A program made the position numbers and the translations under genes. From Phycisphaerales bacterium (lineage in GTDB: Bacteria > Planctomycetota > Phycisphaerae > Phycisphaerales > UBA1924), in assembly GCA_028279375.1 (NCBI GenBank), contig JANQNW010000012.1, positions 62,001 to 126,000 on the forward strand: a stretch of 64,000 nt of DNA. Reading direction: 5' to 3'. Positions 43,483 through 52,557 of this stretch are shown here, in pieces. The notes beneath the pieces are model-generated. The model was not told where the DNA came from and searched no databases. It was given only the letters and a program-made list of their open reading frames with translations. The first letter of the stretch is position 1. Every line of letters begins with the position of its first letter.

Positions 43483-44646
43483 ATGATACTCCTCACGCCC
43501 GGCCCAACCCCGATTCCGCCTTCTGTCGCCGAAGCGCTGGCGGAGCCTATGACGCCGCACCGCTCGGCGGGCTTCCGAGCTGTTCAGGAGGCGTGCGACA
43601 GTGGTTTGCAGCGGATCTTCCGCACGGAGTCGCCGGTGCTCACGATCGCCGGCTCCTCCACCGCGGCGTTCGAAGCAGCGCAACTCTCACTGATCGGGCC
43701 GGGCGAGAGAGCGCTCGCCTGTGTCTGCGGCAAGTTCTCGGCGCGCTGGAAACACGTGTACGAGCGCTGGCGCGATCGCGCCGGCGTCGAGGTCGAGCAG
43801 ATCGAGGTCCCGTGGGGCTCGGCGATTGAGGCCGACGCCGTCGGGGAGGCAGTCCGACGCAATCCGGACACACGCGTTGTCACACTCGTCCACAATGAGA
43901 CGAGCACTGCGACGGCGAGCGATATCCAGCGGATCGCAGCGACCGTGCGCTCGGAGGCGCCTGAGGCGATCCTCATCGTGGATTGCGTGAGCTCTCTGGC
44001 GGCGTTGCCTGTCGAGACGGACGCCTGGGACATCGATGTCGTCGTCTCAGGAAGTCAGAAGGCGCTCATGCTCCCGCCCGGGCTGGGGTTTGTATGTCTG
44101 CGCGAGCGAGCACAAGAGCGACTTCAGAAGTTGAGCGATCGCTCGCTTGCGCCGCAGTATCTCGACCTCGTCGAATACCTCGACGCATGGCCCTCCCGGA
44201 GCAGTCCATTCACGCCAGCGATCAACCTGGTCAAGGGTCTGCAGGCGTCGCTGAAACTGCTCGAGGAGGAGGGGCTGGAGGCGGTCTTGCGTCGTACACG
44301 TGAGCGCGCCGTGGCCGTGCGAGAATCGTTCAGCGCCATGGGCCTGGAACTCATGTCGTCGGCGCCCAGCGACGCGGTGACAGCGATCCGCTATCCGGCG
44401 GGAGTCGACGATGCGCTTCGGCGCCATTGCGAGGAGCGATCCGGCGTGATCCTCGCGGGCGGACAGGGGCCTTGGAAGGGGCGTGTCTTTCGGTTCTCTC
44501 ACATGGGGTGGCTGCGGGACGATGAAATCGTCGCGGGGATCGACGCGGTGGCTGATGCGCTTTCGGACCTTGGATTTGGCGCCGATTCGGACCTTCAGCG
44601 CGGTCGTGACGTCGCGCGGCGACAACTTGCATCCGGTGTACGCTAG
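43483..44646 (+). CDS. Class V aminotransferase (alanine-glyoxylate / serine-pyruvate type)
   Basis: 387 aa PLP enzyme. LTPGPTPIPPSVAEAL and the MTPHRSAGF segment are the N-terminal signature; TLVHNETSTATAS, LIVDCVSSLAALPVETDAWDIDVVVSGSQKAL contains the PLP Lys (SGSQKAL); the C-terminal lobe ends with VFRFSHMGWL. Members exchange an amino group between small amino acids and glyoxylate or pyruvate. ATG 43483 is preferred to TTG 43474. The next gene, an alpha/beta-hydrolase, begins 97 bp downstream. Confidence 0.9.
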   Translation: MILLTPGPTPIPPSVAEALAEPMTPHRSAGFRAVQEACDSGLQRIFRTESPVLTIAGSSTAAFEAAQLSLIGPGERALACVCGKFSARWKHVYERWRDRAGVEVEQIEVPWGSAIEADAVGEAVRRNPDTRVVTLVHNETSTATASDIQRIAATVRSEAPEAILIVDCVSSLAALPVETDAWDIDVVVSGSQKALMLPPGLGFVCLRERAQERLQKLSDRSLAPQYLDLVEYLDAWPSRSSPFTPAINLVKGLQASLKLLEEEGLEAVLRRTRERAVAVRESFSAMGLELMSSAPSDAVTAIRYPAGVDDALRRHCEERSGVILAGGQGPWKGRVFRFSHMGWLRDDEIVAGIDAVADALSDLGFGADSDLQRGRDVARRQLASGVR

Positions 44647-44743
44647 AAGGGGGCTGCGCACGCAGCGGATGGACGAAGAACTCGGTATCAGGGAAGACCA
44701 TTCAGTCGAGCAGACTCGAAACAGGGTGAGAGGAACCACTTTC

Positions 44744-45706
44744 ATGCACCAGAGCATCCGGAATCTGATGACGACCTGCGCTACGAAGCCATTGCGCCTT
44801 CGATCGCTGATCATCGCGCTGGCGATCGCCGTGATGAGCGCGCCAGCGATCGCCGACGACGCACTCGAGACGAAGCGCGCCGGCGAGGGGGCGACGACGC
44901 TGATTCTCGTGCATGGGTTCGGGATGACCAATGAGGTCTGGACCGAGTTCATGGAGCGAAACACCACGGAGTTCACGATGATCGCCCCGACGCTCCGTGG
45001 TTTCGGCGGCACGCCGGCGCCTTCTGCCGCGCCTGCAATCGATGGCTCGACGCCGTTGATCGACGCGGCCGTAGCCGATGTCGCCGCGATCGCCAAGGAG
45101 AACGCCGGCGACGCGCTCATTGTTGTCGGACAGGGATCGCTCGGCGGGTTTATTGCGGCGCGCGTGGGTATCGATCATCCCGACATTGTGACAGGCGTGG
45201 TTGCGGTGGACGCCTACTTGCCGGCGATGCCGATCGGCAGCAGCGTGATCGAGGGCGCGGACCGTCTTGAGGCCGTGCAGCAGTTTGGCGGCGTCCTCGA
45301 GCAAGTCAGCAACTCGCAGTGGATTTCGTTCCGAGAGGGCATTCAGAACGCCGAGGAGATGATCTCCGATCCAGCGCGCGTTGCGGAGATCGAGGCGATG
45401 ATGTCCGATGCGCCGCGCGACGTGCTGCAGACGTATCTCCTCGAGATGATGGTCACGGATCTGCGCGATGACATGGGACGTCTCAAGGCGCCTCTGCTCT
45501 GCATCTTCGCGTGGCCGGGATCGATGACGAGCGAGATGGCGGAGACGAAGAAACTCTGCATGACGATGCTTGGCCGTTCGACCAAGGCGCAGATCGTCAC
45601 GGCCGTCGGCTCACGCCAACTCATCATGTTCGATCGCGCAGAGGGATTCGACAATTCGATCAAGACCTTCGCCGAGGGAGGAACGGTTGACGTCGTCATG
45701 CAGTGA
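44744..45706 (+). CDS. Exported alpha/beta-hydrolase-fold protein 1 (Ser kept, His replaced)
   Basis: 320 aa. Signal peptide (RLRSLIIALAIAVMSAPAIA), then LILVHGFGMTNEVWTEFMERN (oxyanion HGFG), and VVGQGSLGGFIAARVGI with Ser132 at the nucleophile position. At the C terminus, where the family has a catalytic His in a GSxHxxMF context, the codon is CAA (Gln292 in GSRQLIMF). No clear acidic member is visible before it (LCIFAWPGS). The fold is certain; classical hydrolase activity is doubtful. The start is set by the signal peptide. It is 10 bp upstream of a homologous second gene. Confidence 0.82.
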   Translation: MHQSIRNLMTTCATKPLRLRSLIIALAIAVMSAPAIADDALETKRAGEGATTLILVHGFGMTNEVWTEFMERNTTEFTMIAPTLRGFGGTPAPSAAPAIDGSTPLIDAAVADVAAIAKENAGDALIVVGQGSLGGFIAARVGIDHPDIVTGVVAVDAYLPAMPIGSSVIEGADRLEAVQQFGGVLEQVSNSQWISFREGIQNAEEMISDPARVAEIEAMMSDAPRDVLQTYLLEMMVTDLRDDMGRLKAPLLCIFAWPGSMTSEMAETKKLCMTMLGRSTKAQIVTAVGSRQLIMFDRAEGFDNSIKTFAEGGTVDVVMQ

Positions 45707-45716
45707 CTGGATCCGG

Positions 45717-46622
45717 ATGGCCGTTCGGATCGGAGCGGTCATCGCGCTCTGCGCGTCGCTCAACTCCAATGCGATCGCAGAACCCGTCATGGGTGTTGAC
45801 GATTTCGCGCATGTCGAGCGACTTGGAGAAGGGGATCAGACGCTCGTCATGATTCCAGGCATGCTCTCGGATTGGCGCGTCTGGGAGGAGTTCGCCGAGC
45901 GGAACGCTGAGCGCTACACGATGTATCTCGTGACGCTGGCCGGATTCGATGGCGGAGACGGTCCAGATCCGCCACCGGATGCGCAGTCAACCTCATGGAT
46001 CGATCAGGCCGCGCGTGGCGTGGGAGCGCTGATCGAGCAGGAGCAGCTCGACTCGCCGATCGTCGTCGGGCATGCTCTTGGCGGCCAGGTCGCGATCCTC
46101 GCCGGTCTCGAACACTCCGACCTCATTGCGGGTGTCGTCACGATCGATGGCCTGCCGCGCATCACGCTTCCCCGACCGATTCCTGGCGACCAGCGCGCGA
46201 TCATCGTGGAAATGACCGTGGGCGCGGATCTTCGTCAGACGACGGACGAAGGGTGGCGCCTGCAGGTCGACTTCCTGCTCAATCAGTTCGACGAGGAGCG
46301 ACGACCGCTGATGGCCAGCATGTTCAGCGAGGTCCAGAAGTCCGTCGGCGTCGAGTACACGATCCAGCAGTTCAAGCTTGATCTGGCGGAGCGCATCTCC
46401 GAACTTCAGATGCCCGCCCTGGGAGTTGTTCCGACCGGGCCTGCCGCCGCGCGGGGCGGGATGCAGGTCGCCCGACTGAAGCGTGACTGGGACCGCCAGG
46501 CGCGAGACGCCGAGCGATTCGATCTCGTGTTCGTGGACGACGGCTCGCATTACCTTATGTTCTCGAATCCGGAAGCCCTCGATTCGCACGTCAGCGCCTT
46601 TGCAGCCAGCGTCACTGAGTAG
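45717..46622 (+). CDS. Exported alpha/beta-hydrolase-fold protein 2 (His kept, Ser replaced)
   Basis: 301 aa, homologous to the preceding gene along its length. Short signal-like N terminus (AVIALCASLNSNAIA). LVMIPGMLSDWRVWEEFAERN matches the oxyanion strand; the nucleophile elbow reads VVGHALGGQVAIL, so position 120 is Ala (codon GCT) instead of Ser. The C-terminal His is kept: DDGSHYLMFSNPEAL (His278). So the elbow is well formed but without a nucleophile. Likely a non-hydrolytic or partner protein. Its ATG is 10 bp after the previous stop; pyrF starts 9 bp after it ends. Confidence 0.82.
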   Translation: MAVRIGAVIALCASLNSNAIAEPVMGVDDFAHVERLGEGDQTLVMIPGMLSDWRVWEEFAERNAERYTMYLVTLAGFDGGDGPDPPPDAQSTSWIDQAARGVGALIEQEQLDSPIVVGHALGGQVAILAGLEHSDLIAGVVTIDGLPRITLPRPIPGDQRAIIVEMTVGADLRQTTDEGWRLQVDFLLNQFDEERRPLMASMFSEVQKSVGVEYTIQQFKLDLAERISELQMPALGVVPTGPAAARGGMQVARLKRDWDRQARDAERFDLVFVDDGSHYLMFSNPEALDSHVSAFAASVTE

Positions 46623-46631
46623 CGAGCCCCA

Positions 46632-47522
46632 GTGAATCAACCGCAGATTAAGAACTTCGCGGACAGACTGACGCATGCGATCAGTCTTGCCGGGGCGCCT
46701 GCGTGCGTCGGTTTGGATCCGGTGCTCGAGCGTATTCCATCGCTCATCAATCGCGACGCCGCCTCATCATGCGCCGCAATCGAGAATTTCTGCTGCGGGA
46801 TCCTCGAGGCGATCGACGGCGCCATTCCGGTGGTGAAATTTCAGAGCGCGTGCTTTGAGCGCTACGGGGCCGATGGCTTCCGCGTTCTTGAAGCCTGTTT
46901 GTCTCAGGCCGCCCACATGGGATTCGTGACGATCCTCGACGCCAAACGCGGCGATATCGGCGTGTCGGCGGAGCACTATGCAGAGTTCGCGTTCGGTCGG
47001 ATGGGCGTGGATGCGCTCACCGTCAACGCCTATCTGGGACCCGACACGCTGTCGCCCTATCTCGACTGGAAAGGCGACGGCGAGAGGGATCGCGGGATCT
47101 TCGTTCTCGTTCGCACGAGCAATCCAGGAAGCGACGCGATTCAGAGTCGCGCGCTGGCCGAGGGGGTATCCGTCGCGGAGATGCTCGCGGATCATGTCGC
47201 AGAGATCGGCGGAACATGTATGGGCGAATGCGGATACTCGAGCGTCGGAGCCGTCGTCGCCGCGACGAAGCCCGAGGACAGCGCGGCGCTTCGCGCGCTG
47301 ATGCCCTCGCAGATCTTCCTCGTGCCCGGATATGGCGCGCAAGGAGGCAACGTTGAGACTGTGCGCGGCCTCTTCAACAGGCGAGGCGATGGCGCTGTCG
47401 TGACGGCGAGCCGCTCCGTGATATTCGCGTTCGAGCCCGATGATGGACGGTGGCAGGATTCGGTGCGCGCCGCGGCGACGTCCTTCGTCGGCGACCTGCG
47501 AAGCCTCACTCCGGTCTCGTAG
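46632..47522 (+). CDS. pyrF: Orotidine 5'-phosphate decarboxylase, type 2
   Basis: 296 aa TIM-barrel enzyme making UMP from OMP. The N-terminal CVGLDPVLERIPS, VVKFQSACFE, the active-site DAKRGDIG, and the type-2 features VNAYLGPDTLSPYLD and VLVRTSNPGSD identify the actinobacterial/mycobacterial-like class rather than the E. coli type. GTG start with no strong ribosome site, 9 bp from the hydrolase-like gene, so expression by read-through or coupling is likely. Its end overlaps the convergent antiporter gene by 17 bp. Confidence 0.93.
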   Translation: MNQPQIKNFADRLTHAISLAGAPACVGLDPVLERIPSLINRDAASSCAAIENFCCGILEAIDGAIPVVKFQSACFERYGADGFRVLEACLSQAAHMGFVTILDAKRGDIGVSAEHYAEFAFGRMGVDALTVNAYLGPDTLSPYLDWKGDGERDRGIFVLVRTSNPGSDAIQSRALAEGVSVAEMLADHVAEIGGTCMGECGYSSVGAVVAATKPEDSAALRALMPSQIFLVPGYGAQGGNVETVRGLFNRRGDGAVVTASRSVIFAFEPDDGRWQDSVRAAATSFVGDLRSLTPVS

Positions 47523-48531
47523 CGTCCTCGACGGCCGTTGGCGCCTCGCCGCCAAGTGGCGGCTCGGCGTCGTCATCCTGAATATCTCCGACGAGCACTC
47601 GGAGCGCCAGGAAAACCACGATCGTCGGCAGGAGCAGGGCGCTCGTCCACTTGTTGAGTTTGTGGACTTTCAGTATCAGAACGAGCATGAAGAGCGAACA
47701 GCCGGCGACCACTGAGAAGTCCTCGACGGAGAACGAATCAGCGTCGAGGCTCGTTCTCGCAGCGAGCATCGTGCCGACGAGCACCACGAGAATGTTCGAG
47801 ATATTGCTGCCGAGGATGTTCCCCACGGCGATCTCATTTTCACGCCTCCGGGCGGCGACGACACTTGCCGCGACATCCGGGATTGACGTGCCGATCGCAA
47901 CGAGCGTGAATCCAATGAGCGCGTCGGACATGCCCGCCGCTCCTGCAATCCGAATCGCCGAGCGGAAGACAAGTTCGCCGCCGACAAAGAGAAAGACTAG
48001 GCCAATCACGAAGAGCGCCAGCGCCTTCGGGAGCGCGAGCTCGGGTTCTGCGTCGTCGTCGGCGCCGTCAGTGCGTCTCTTCAGCAGCGAAACGATGTAG
48101 ACGCCCAGGAGCGCAAGCAGAGGAGCGAGCGTCCAGAGTGGGAGTTTCTCTCCGCCACCGGCGACCAAGCCCGCGACGATCACCAGCGGCGTGATGACAA
48201 GCAGCACACCGTCCACCTTGAAGTGCCGACTCGGGATCGTGAAGACGGTCACCAGCCCGATCAGCCCGAATCCAATGCAGATATTCGTGAGATTGCTCCC
48301 CGCGACGTTTGCGAGAGCGAAGTCCGTCTCGTCATTCGCGGCGGCGATCAGGTTGACGACGAGTTCCGGCGCGCTGGTTCCGAGCGCGACAAGCACGAGC
48401 CCTGCAAACGCCTTCGAGAGCCCGAGGCGCGTCGCGATCGAACTCGCGCCAGAGACCATCCAGTCGGCGCCAAAGAAAAGCAGCGCGAATCCGGCGATCG
48501 AGAGCGCGATGCCCAATGCAATCGCACTCAC
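47506..48531 (-). CDS. Calcium/sodium antiporter (CaCA family, YrbG-like)
   Basis: 341 aa with about ten membrane helices. The two inverted alpha repeats are clear: LVALGTSAPELVVNLIAAANDE with GSNLTNICIGFGLIG, and LVAIGTSIPDVAASVVAARRRENEI with GSNISNILVVLV. This family swaps Ca2+ for Na+ or H+ across the cytoplasmic membrane. GTG start inside GTGA, overlapping the preceding small membrane gene by 4 bp; it is the last gene of the long minus-strand group. Confidence 0.92.
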   Translation of the reverse strand: MSAIALGIALSIAGFALLFFGADWMVSGASSIATRLGLSKAFAGLVLVALGTSAPELVVNLIAAANDETDFALANVAGSNLTNICIGFGLIGLVTVFTIPSRHFKVDGVLLVITPLVIVAGLVAGGGEKLPLWTLAPLLALLGVYIVSLLKRRTDGADDDAEPELALPKALALFVIGLVFLFVGGELVFRSAIRIAGAAGMSDALIGFTLVAIGTSIPDVAASVVAARRRENEIAVGNILGSNISNILVVLVGTMLAARTSLDADSFSVEDFSVVAGCSLFMLVLILKVHKLNKWTSALLLPTIVVFLALRVLVGDIQDDDAEPPLGGEAPTAVEDATRPE

Positions 48532-48944
48532 ACGCCCTTCTCCTGCGTGGATGCGCGCAGGCGCTTCGCATGATCAACGCACTCCACGACATTCTCGGCG
48601 AGTTTCTGAGCGTCAGCGGCCTCTTCAATCGAGAGCACGGTCGAGACCGCGTGTTCGACGCCCGGCGCCGAGGCGCGGACCTCGACCTTGTAGTGCGACT
48701 TGAGGAATCCGCCTCCCGATGGAACAGGATGCACGAGCACCTCGACATCATCCTTGCGAATCTCGCATGCGAGCCCGCTGTACCAGCCTTCGTCGCTGAA
48801 CGAGCCATCGAACTGCGATGCGAGCTTCTCGAATGACTCCTCCAGATGCTGGAAGGGCGAATCATTGACAAGGCGCGCCACGAGGATGACGACGACAATC
48901 GCAACAGCAACCGTCCCGAGCACGATGACCATCGTGGGAAGCAT
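48528..48944 (-). CDS. Small single-pass membrane protein (138 aa), unknown function
   Basis: One N-terminal transmembrane helix (VIVLGTVAVAIVVVILVARLV) followed by a mixed alpha/beta domain (FEKLASQFDGSFSDEGWYSGLACEIRKDDVEVLVHPVPSGGG, in two runs). No family recognised. It overlaps the antiporter start by 4 bp, and could be an accessory to it. Confidence 0.65.
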   Translation of the reverse strand: MLPTMVIVLGTVAVAIVVVILVARLVNDSPFQHLEESFEKLASQFDGSFSDEGWYSGLACEIRKDDVEVLVHPVPSGGGFLKSHYKVEVRASAPGVEHAVSTVLSIEEAADAQKLAENVVECVDHAKRLRASTQEKGV

Positions 48945-48993
48945 CAGGCGGTTCCGTTCTCAGGATTCAAAGTGAATTCCGGATTGCCGGCGA

Positions 48994-49539
48994 TCACATC
49001 GGCTTCTTGTCGATCGTCACGTCGTAGACGCTCAGGAGCTTCTCCTTGTCGAAGATCATCTCCTGACGCGACAGGCCGACAACGTCGTACTCGGTCGTGA
49101 GCTCGATGGCGTCGACGGGACATGCCTCTTCGCACATTCCGCAGTAGATGCAGCGGAGTTCATCGATCTCGAACTTGACCGGATACTTCTCCCGATCGTC
49201 CCAGGGCGACTCGCCGGCCTGAATGTGAATGCAGTTGGCCGGGCAGAGCGTGGGGCACATCATGCAGGCGACGCATTTGACACGACCGGCTTCATCGCGA
49301 TTGAGCCGGTGCACGCCTCGGAAATTGCCCTTGTACTGGCCGCCATCGACCGGGTCGTAGTGCTCTCGCCGCTGTTCCGGATACTGGATCGTGCGGCTGG
49401 TTCTTCCCTGGCCGAAGCTCGTGAAGAAGTGACGCATGGTCACGCCGATGCCCCGCACGATCTCGGGCACGTAGACCGCTTCCAGACGGTTCATCGGCGG
49501 AGCGTCAATGAGCAGGATGTCTTCTTCGCGGATCGCCAT
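48994..49539 (-). CDS. nuoI: NuoI-type 2x[4Fe-4S] ferredoxin subunit, orphan
   Basis: 181 aa. Two cluster motifs, CVACMMCPTLCP and CIYCGMCEEACP, and the conserved environment VPEIVRGIGVTMRHFF, QYPEQRREHYDP, FRGVHRLNRDEAGRVKCVAC, CIHIQAGESPWDDREKYPVKFEIDELRC (in parts) are those of complex I subunit I, which relays electrons from NADH to quinone. No other nuo gene is in the window. Start could be a TTG at 49575 or an internal ATG; ATG 49539 is used. It follows glycerate kinase by 59 bp on the same strand. Confidence 0.9.
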   Translation of the reverse strand: MAIREEDILLIDAPPMNRLEAVYVPEIVRGIGVTMRHFFTSFGQGRTSRTIQYPEQRREHYDPVDGGQYKGNFRGVHRLNRDEAGRVKCVACMMCPTLCPANCIHIQAGESPWDDREKYPVKFEIDELRCIYCGMCEEACPVDAIELTTEYDVVGLSRQEMIFDKEKLLSVYDVTIDKKPM

Positions 49540-49598
49540 GGGTGGGAGGATACGCCCATCAGCGGCCTCCGACAAAGGGCGAGAGGCCAGATCCTGTG

Positions 49599-50795
49599 TC
49601 AGTCGCGACTCTCGAGCCAGCCTGACACGAGTTCCTGGGTCGTCTGTCTGAGAGCCTCTGTGCTCCGCTGACGCGAGCCGCGCGTAGAGGCGGGATCCGC
49701 GGAGATCCCCGAGATCGAGATGGTGGGGGCCGCCCGGTGGATTCGAAGTCGGGATTCATCGTCTTCGGTGATCTCACCGGCCAGGAGCAGCGCCGGCACG
49801 CCTCCATGACAGGCGAGCTGGGCGACCTCGAGGGGGCCTTTGCCATCGAGCGACGAGGCGTCGAGTCGGCCCTCAGCGGTGATCACGAGATCGGCTTTCT
49901 CGATAAGCCCGGGGAGTCCAAGGAAGTCCATCGCCAGTGAAGCTCCTGGCGCGAATTTCGACTGGAGGCAGGCTGCGAGGCCGAACCCGAGGCCGCCAGC
50001 AGCGCCTGCCCCGGAAGCGTCAGGACTCATCTGCATCTCGATATCTCGCAAGCAGGTCACAAGGTTGTCGAGCCCGCGCTCCAGTCGCTCAACCTGTTCC
50101 GGCGAGGCGCCCTTCTGCGGCGCGAATGTCCGGGCGCTCCCGTGCGCGCCGAGAAGCGGATTGTTGACGTCGCAGGCGAACGTGACGCGGAGGTCTGCGA
50201 GGTCCTTCCGAACTTGTTCAAGTTGGATGCGCTCGATTCTCGTGAGATCGGCGCCGACTGGCGCATCGATCTGCGCGCCGTCAGTCCCCGTGAACTTCAC
50301 GCCCAACGCGGCGAGTGCGCCGACGCCGCCATCGCAGGTCGCACTACCGCCGAGTCCGACCAGCAGGTCGCGGCAGCCGGAGGTTCGCGCCGCGAGGATC
50401 AGCTCGCCAACGCCATAGGTCGTTGTCCTCTCGGGATCGCGCCGGGCATCGGGGATCAGTTCGAGCCCGCATGCCTGCGCGATCTCGATGATCCCGACTG
50501 GATATCGCATGCTCTCGAGAGATGCGCCGGGTGGGCATTGCGGCAGATAAAGCCACCGCGCATCACGAGGCTCACCGAGCGGCCCTGTCAGGGAACACGA
50601 GCGAAGATCGCCTTCGATCGCCTGTTGGAGGCACGAGATAAACCCCTCACCTCCGTCCGAGATCGGGCGTGAAACGACGTCGAGATCGACGCCCACTTCC
50701 TGGCCGGCGGCGAGCGCGCCCTGGCTGATCGCCTCCGCTGCGGCGTGCGCGTCGAGCGAGTCCTTCAGTGAGTCTGGAGCGACGACGATTCGCAT
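49599..50795 (-). CDS. Glycerate kinase (GlxK/GarK family)
   Basis: 398 aa. RIVVAPDSLKDSLDAHAAAEAI at the N terminus, ISDGGEGF, LVGLGGSATCDGGVGALAALG, AQIDAPVGADL, the FACDVNNPLLGAHGSA motif and LVITAEGRLDASSLDGKGPLEV are the type-1 glycerate kinase signatures. It phosphorylates D-glycerate, feeding glycolysis. The start at ATG 50795 replaces an upstream Arg-rich extension that is antisense-like. It lies 10 bp after an SDR gene, possibly a reductase acting on the same small acids. Confidence 0.92.
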   Translation of the reverse strand: MRIVVAPDSLKDSLDAHAAAEAISQGALAAGQEVGVDLDVVSRPISDGGEGFISCLQQAIEGDLRSCSLTGPLGEPRDARWLYLPQCPPGASLESMRYPVGIIEIAQACGLELIPDARRDPERTTTYGVGELILAARTSGCRDLLVGLGGSATCDGGVGALAALGVKFTGTDGAQIDAPVGADLTRIERIQLEQVRKDLADLRVTFACDVNNPLLGAHGSARTFAPQKGASPEQVERLERGLDNLVTCLRDIEMQMSPDASGAGAAGGLGFGLAACLQSKFAPGASLAMDFLGLPGLIEKADLVITAEGRLDASSLDGKGPLEVAQLACHGGVPALLLAGEITEDDESRLRIHRAAPTISISGISADPASTRGSRQRSTEALRQTTQELVSGWLESRD

Positions 50796-50805
50796 GCGTT
50801 CAAGG

Positions 50806-51534
50806 TCAACTCGGACTCGGAAGCCAGATCGTGCGCCCGTTGTCCTCGTCGCGTTCGCCCTTGACGCACGCGACGACGACTCTCGCGACGTCCTCTGGCG
50901 CAAGACATGCCGAGGCAGGCAACAGGCTCTCGTCGAAGAGCGCGCGGAGCATATCCGTCTCGATGGCGCCCGGAGCGACGCTGAACGCGCGGATGCCGTA
51001 TTCGGCGCCCTCCTTCGCGCAGCTTGCGGCGAAGAGATTCACGGCTGCCTTCGAGGCTGCATAGGCGAAGAACCCGGGGAATGGATCCTGCGTCGCCATC
51101 GACGAGACGTTCACGATGCAGCCTGCGCGCTGATCCACGAGGATCGGCCAGAGCGCGCTGATCAGGCGTCCGGGACCCAGCGCATTGGTCTCGAACGCGC
51201 TCGAAAGCACCTCGGCGTCGGATTCCTCGATCGGCAACAGGGGTGCGACTCCCGCGTTGTTCACGAGCGTGTCAATGCGAGGGAGCGTCTTCCGCGCGGA
51301 TGACACGATCTCAGCGGCGGCGTCGTCTCGGGAGAGGTCCGCCTGTACACATCTGATCACGCGCTCCGGATGGGCCTGCTGCGCCTCGGCCGCTGTCGCT
51401 TCGAGCGTCTCAACGCGGCGGCCGACGAGCGCAAGGTCGAAGCCGCTCTCGGCCAGCAGGAGCGCGACAGCGCGGCCAACGCCGCTGCCGGCGCCGGTCA
51501 CGATCGCGCCATGAGAGCTCCCTTGGTCATTCAT
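50806..51534 (-). CDS. Short-chain dehydrogenase/reductase
   Basis: 242 aa classical SDR. Cofactor loop GAIVTGAGSGVGRAVALLLAES (in part), VNNAGVAPL, catalytic Ser in IVNVSSMATQD and YAASKAAVN with Tyr and Lys. An Arg pair after the second strand (VGRRVETLEATA) suggests NADPH. Substrate unknown. It is directly upstream of glycerate kinase on the same strand, which is compatible with hydroxypyruvate or tartronate semialdehyde reduction, but that is inference. Confidence 0.88.
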   Translation of the reverse strand: MNDQGSSHGAIVTGAGSGVGRAVALLLAESGFDLALVGRRVETLEATAAEAQQAHPERVIRCVQADLSRDDAAAEIVSSARKTLPRIDTLVNNAGVAPLLPIEESDAEVLSSAFETNALGPGRLISALWPILVDQRAGCIVNVSSMATQDPFPGFFAYAASKAAVNLFAASCAKEGAEYGIRAFSVAPGAIETDMLRALFDESLLPASACLAPEDVARVVVACVKGERDEDNGRTIWLPSPS

Positions 51535-51543
51535 GCGCTGAGT

Positions 51544-52557
51544 CTACTCATTCGTCGATTGGAAGCTCTCATCGATTGCTGTGAGTGGCTCCACCAGGTC
51601 GTCGACCGTGATCACACCGACAGTCCTTCCATTGAGTTGAACGACTCCCATGTGCGCTGCGCCGGCGCGTAGTACGGCGAGCGCCGCGGGAGCCGTCGCC
51701 TCGGCGTCGATCACAGGGGCCTTGAGCATGATCTGTCGCACTGGGGCTTCCGGGCGTATCAGAATGTCAAGCGTACGGACCACTCCTACGACGCGGCGAC
51801 GACGGTCAACAACGGGTCTCCATTGACCAGGCGCTCCCTGCAGTCGTCGCAGCGTCTGCTCGCGCAACCAGTCATCTCCGATCGGAAACGCCCGTGCGAG
51901 GGGCGTCATCTCGTCACCAGCGCTCACTTTGCGAAACGCGACGGCTCGGTCCACGAGCGATGTCTGTGTCTCCGACAGGATTCCATGCCGTGCGCCTTCT
52001 TTCATGAGATTCGCGATCCGTTGTTGCGAAGCGCTTACCTCGGCGCTGGATCCCCCCTGCGCGAGTCGCTCGAGAATTGCGCCGATGGTCCGAACGATGG
52101 GCAGGAGCAGCGAGATCGTGAGCAGAAATCGCAGCAGCGGAATGAGCACTGAGAGGCGCAGCGTGAGTCGATCCGCCTCCGCAGTGAAGAGGTCCTTGGG
52201 AAGCGTCTCTCCGAACAGGAACAGCATCGGTGTGAGCACGGCCGCGTTGATGATGATGGACTGCCAATCCGTCAGACCGAAAGTGTCGAGCACGCCCGCA
52301 ACGCCCATGGTGCCGAGATAGTTCGCGATGTTGTTGCTGATGAGGAGGATCGAGAGCAGGCGACCGGGATTCTGCAGTTCGCGACGGAGCGCCACCGCGC
52401 GGCGCGTCTGGCGCGTCGTCTCCTTCGCATGCGCGAGCACGAAGAGGCGGACGCGGTCGATGCAATAGGCGCCGGTCTCGAGTCCGCTGAAGAGGGCCGA
52501 GAGCGAAAGCCCAACGAGCGCGACGACCAACCAGATCCAGGCGACGTCCTCCATCAC
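51544..52557 (-). CDS. CNNM/DUF21 and CBS-domain membrane protein (337 aa)
   Basis: N-terminal DUF21/CNNM domain with four membrane helices (VGLSLSALFSGLETGAYCIDRVRL, ILLISNNIANYLGTMGVAGVL) and VALRRELQNPGRLLS, then a CBS pair (residues about 200-330, ending TVGVITVDDLVEPLTAID). It lacks the C-terminal CorC/HlyC transporter-associated domain found on the neighbour. Family members move Mg2+ or Co2+, or regulate Mg2+ homeostasis. GTG start overlaps the previous stop by 4 bp. Confidence 0.87.
   Translation of the reverse strand: MMEDVAWIWLVVALVGLSLSALFSGLETGAYCIDRVRLFVLAHAKETTRQTRRAVALRRELQNPGRLLSILLISNNIANYLGTMGVAGVLDTFGLTDWQSIIINAAVLTPMLFLFGETLPKDLFTAEADRLTLRLSVLIPLLRFLLTISLLLPIVRTIGAILERLAQGGSSAEVSASQQRIANLMKEGARHGILSETQTSLVDRAVAFRKVSAGDEMTPLARAFPIGDDWLREQTLRRLQGAPGQWRPVVDRRRRVVGVVRTLDILIRPEAPVRQIMLKAPVIDAEATAPAALAVLRAGAAHMGVVQLNGRTVGVITVDDLVEPLTAIDESFQSTNE

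Noticed and set aside
44744..46622. The two hydrolase-like genes as one gene broken by a frameshift.
   Set aside because: Each copy has its own start, signal peptide and complete fold from the oxyanion strand to the C terminus; the stop and restart are separated by 10 bp in a clean way, so a tandem duplication fits better.
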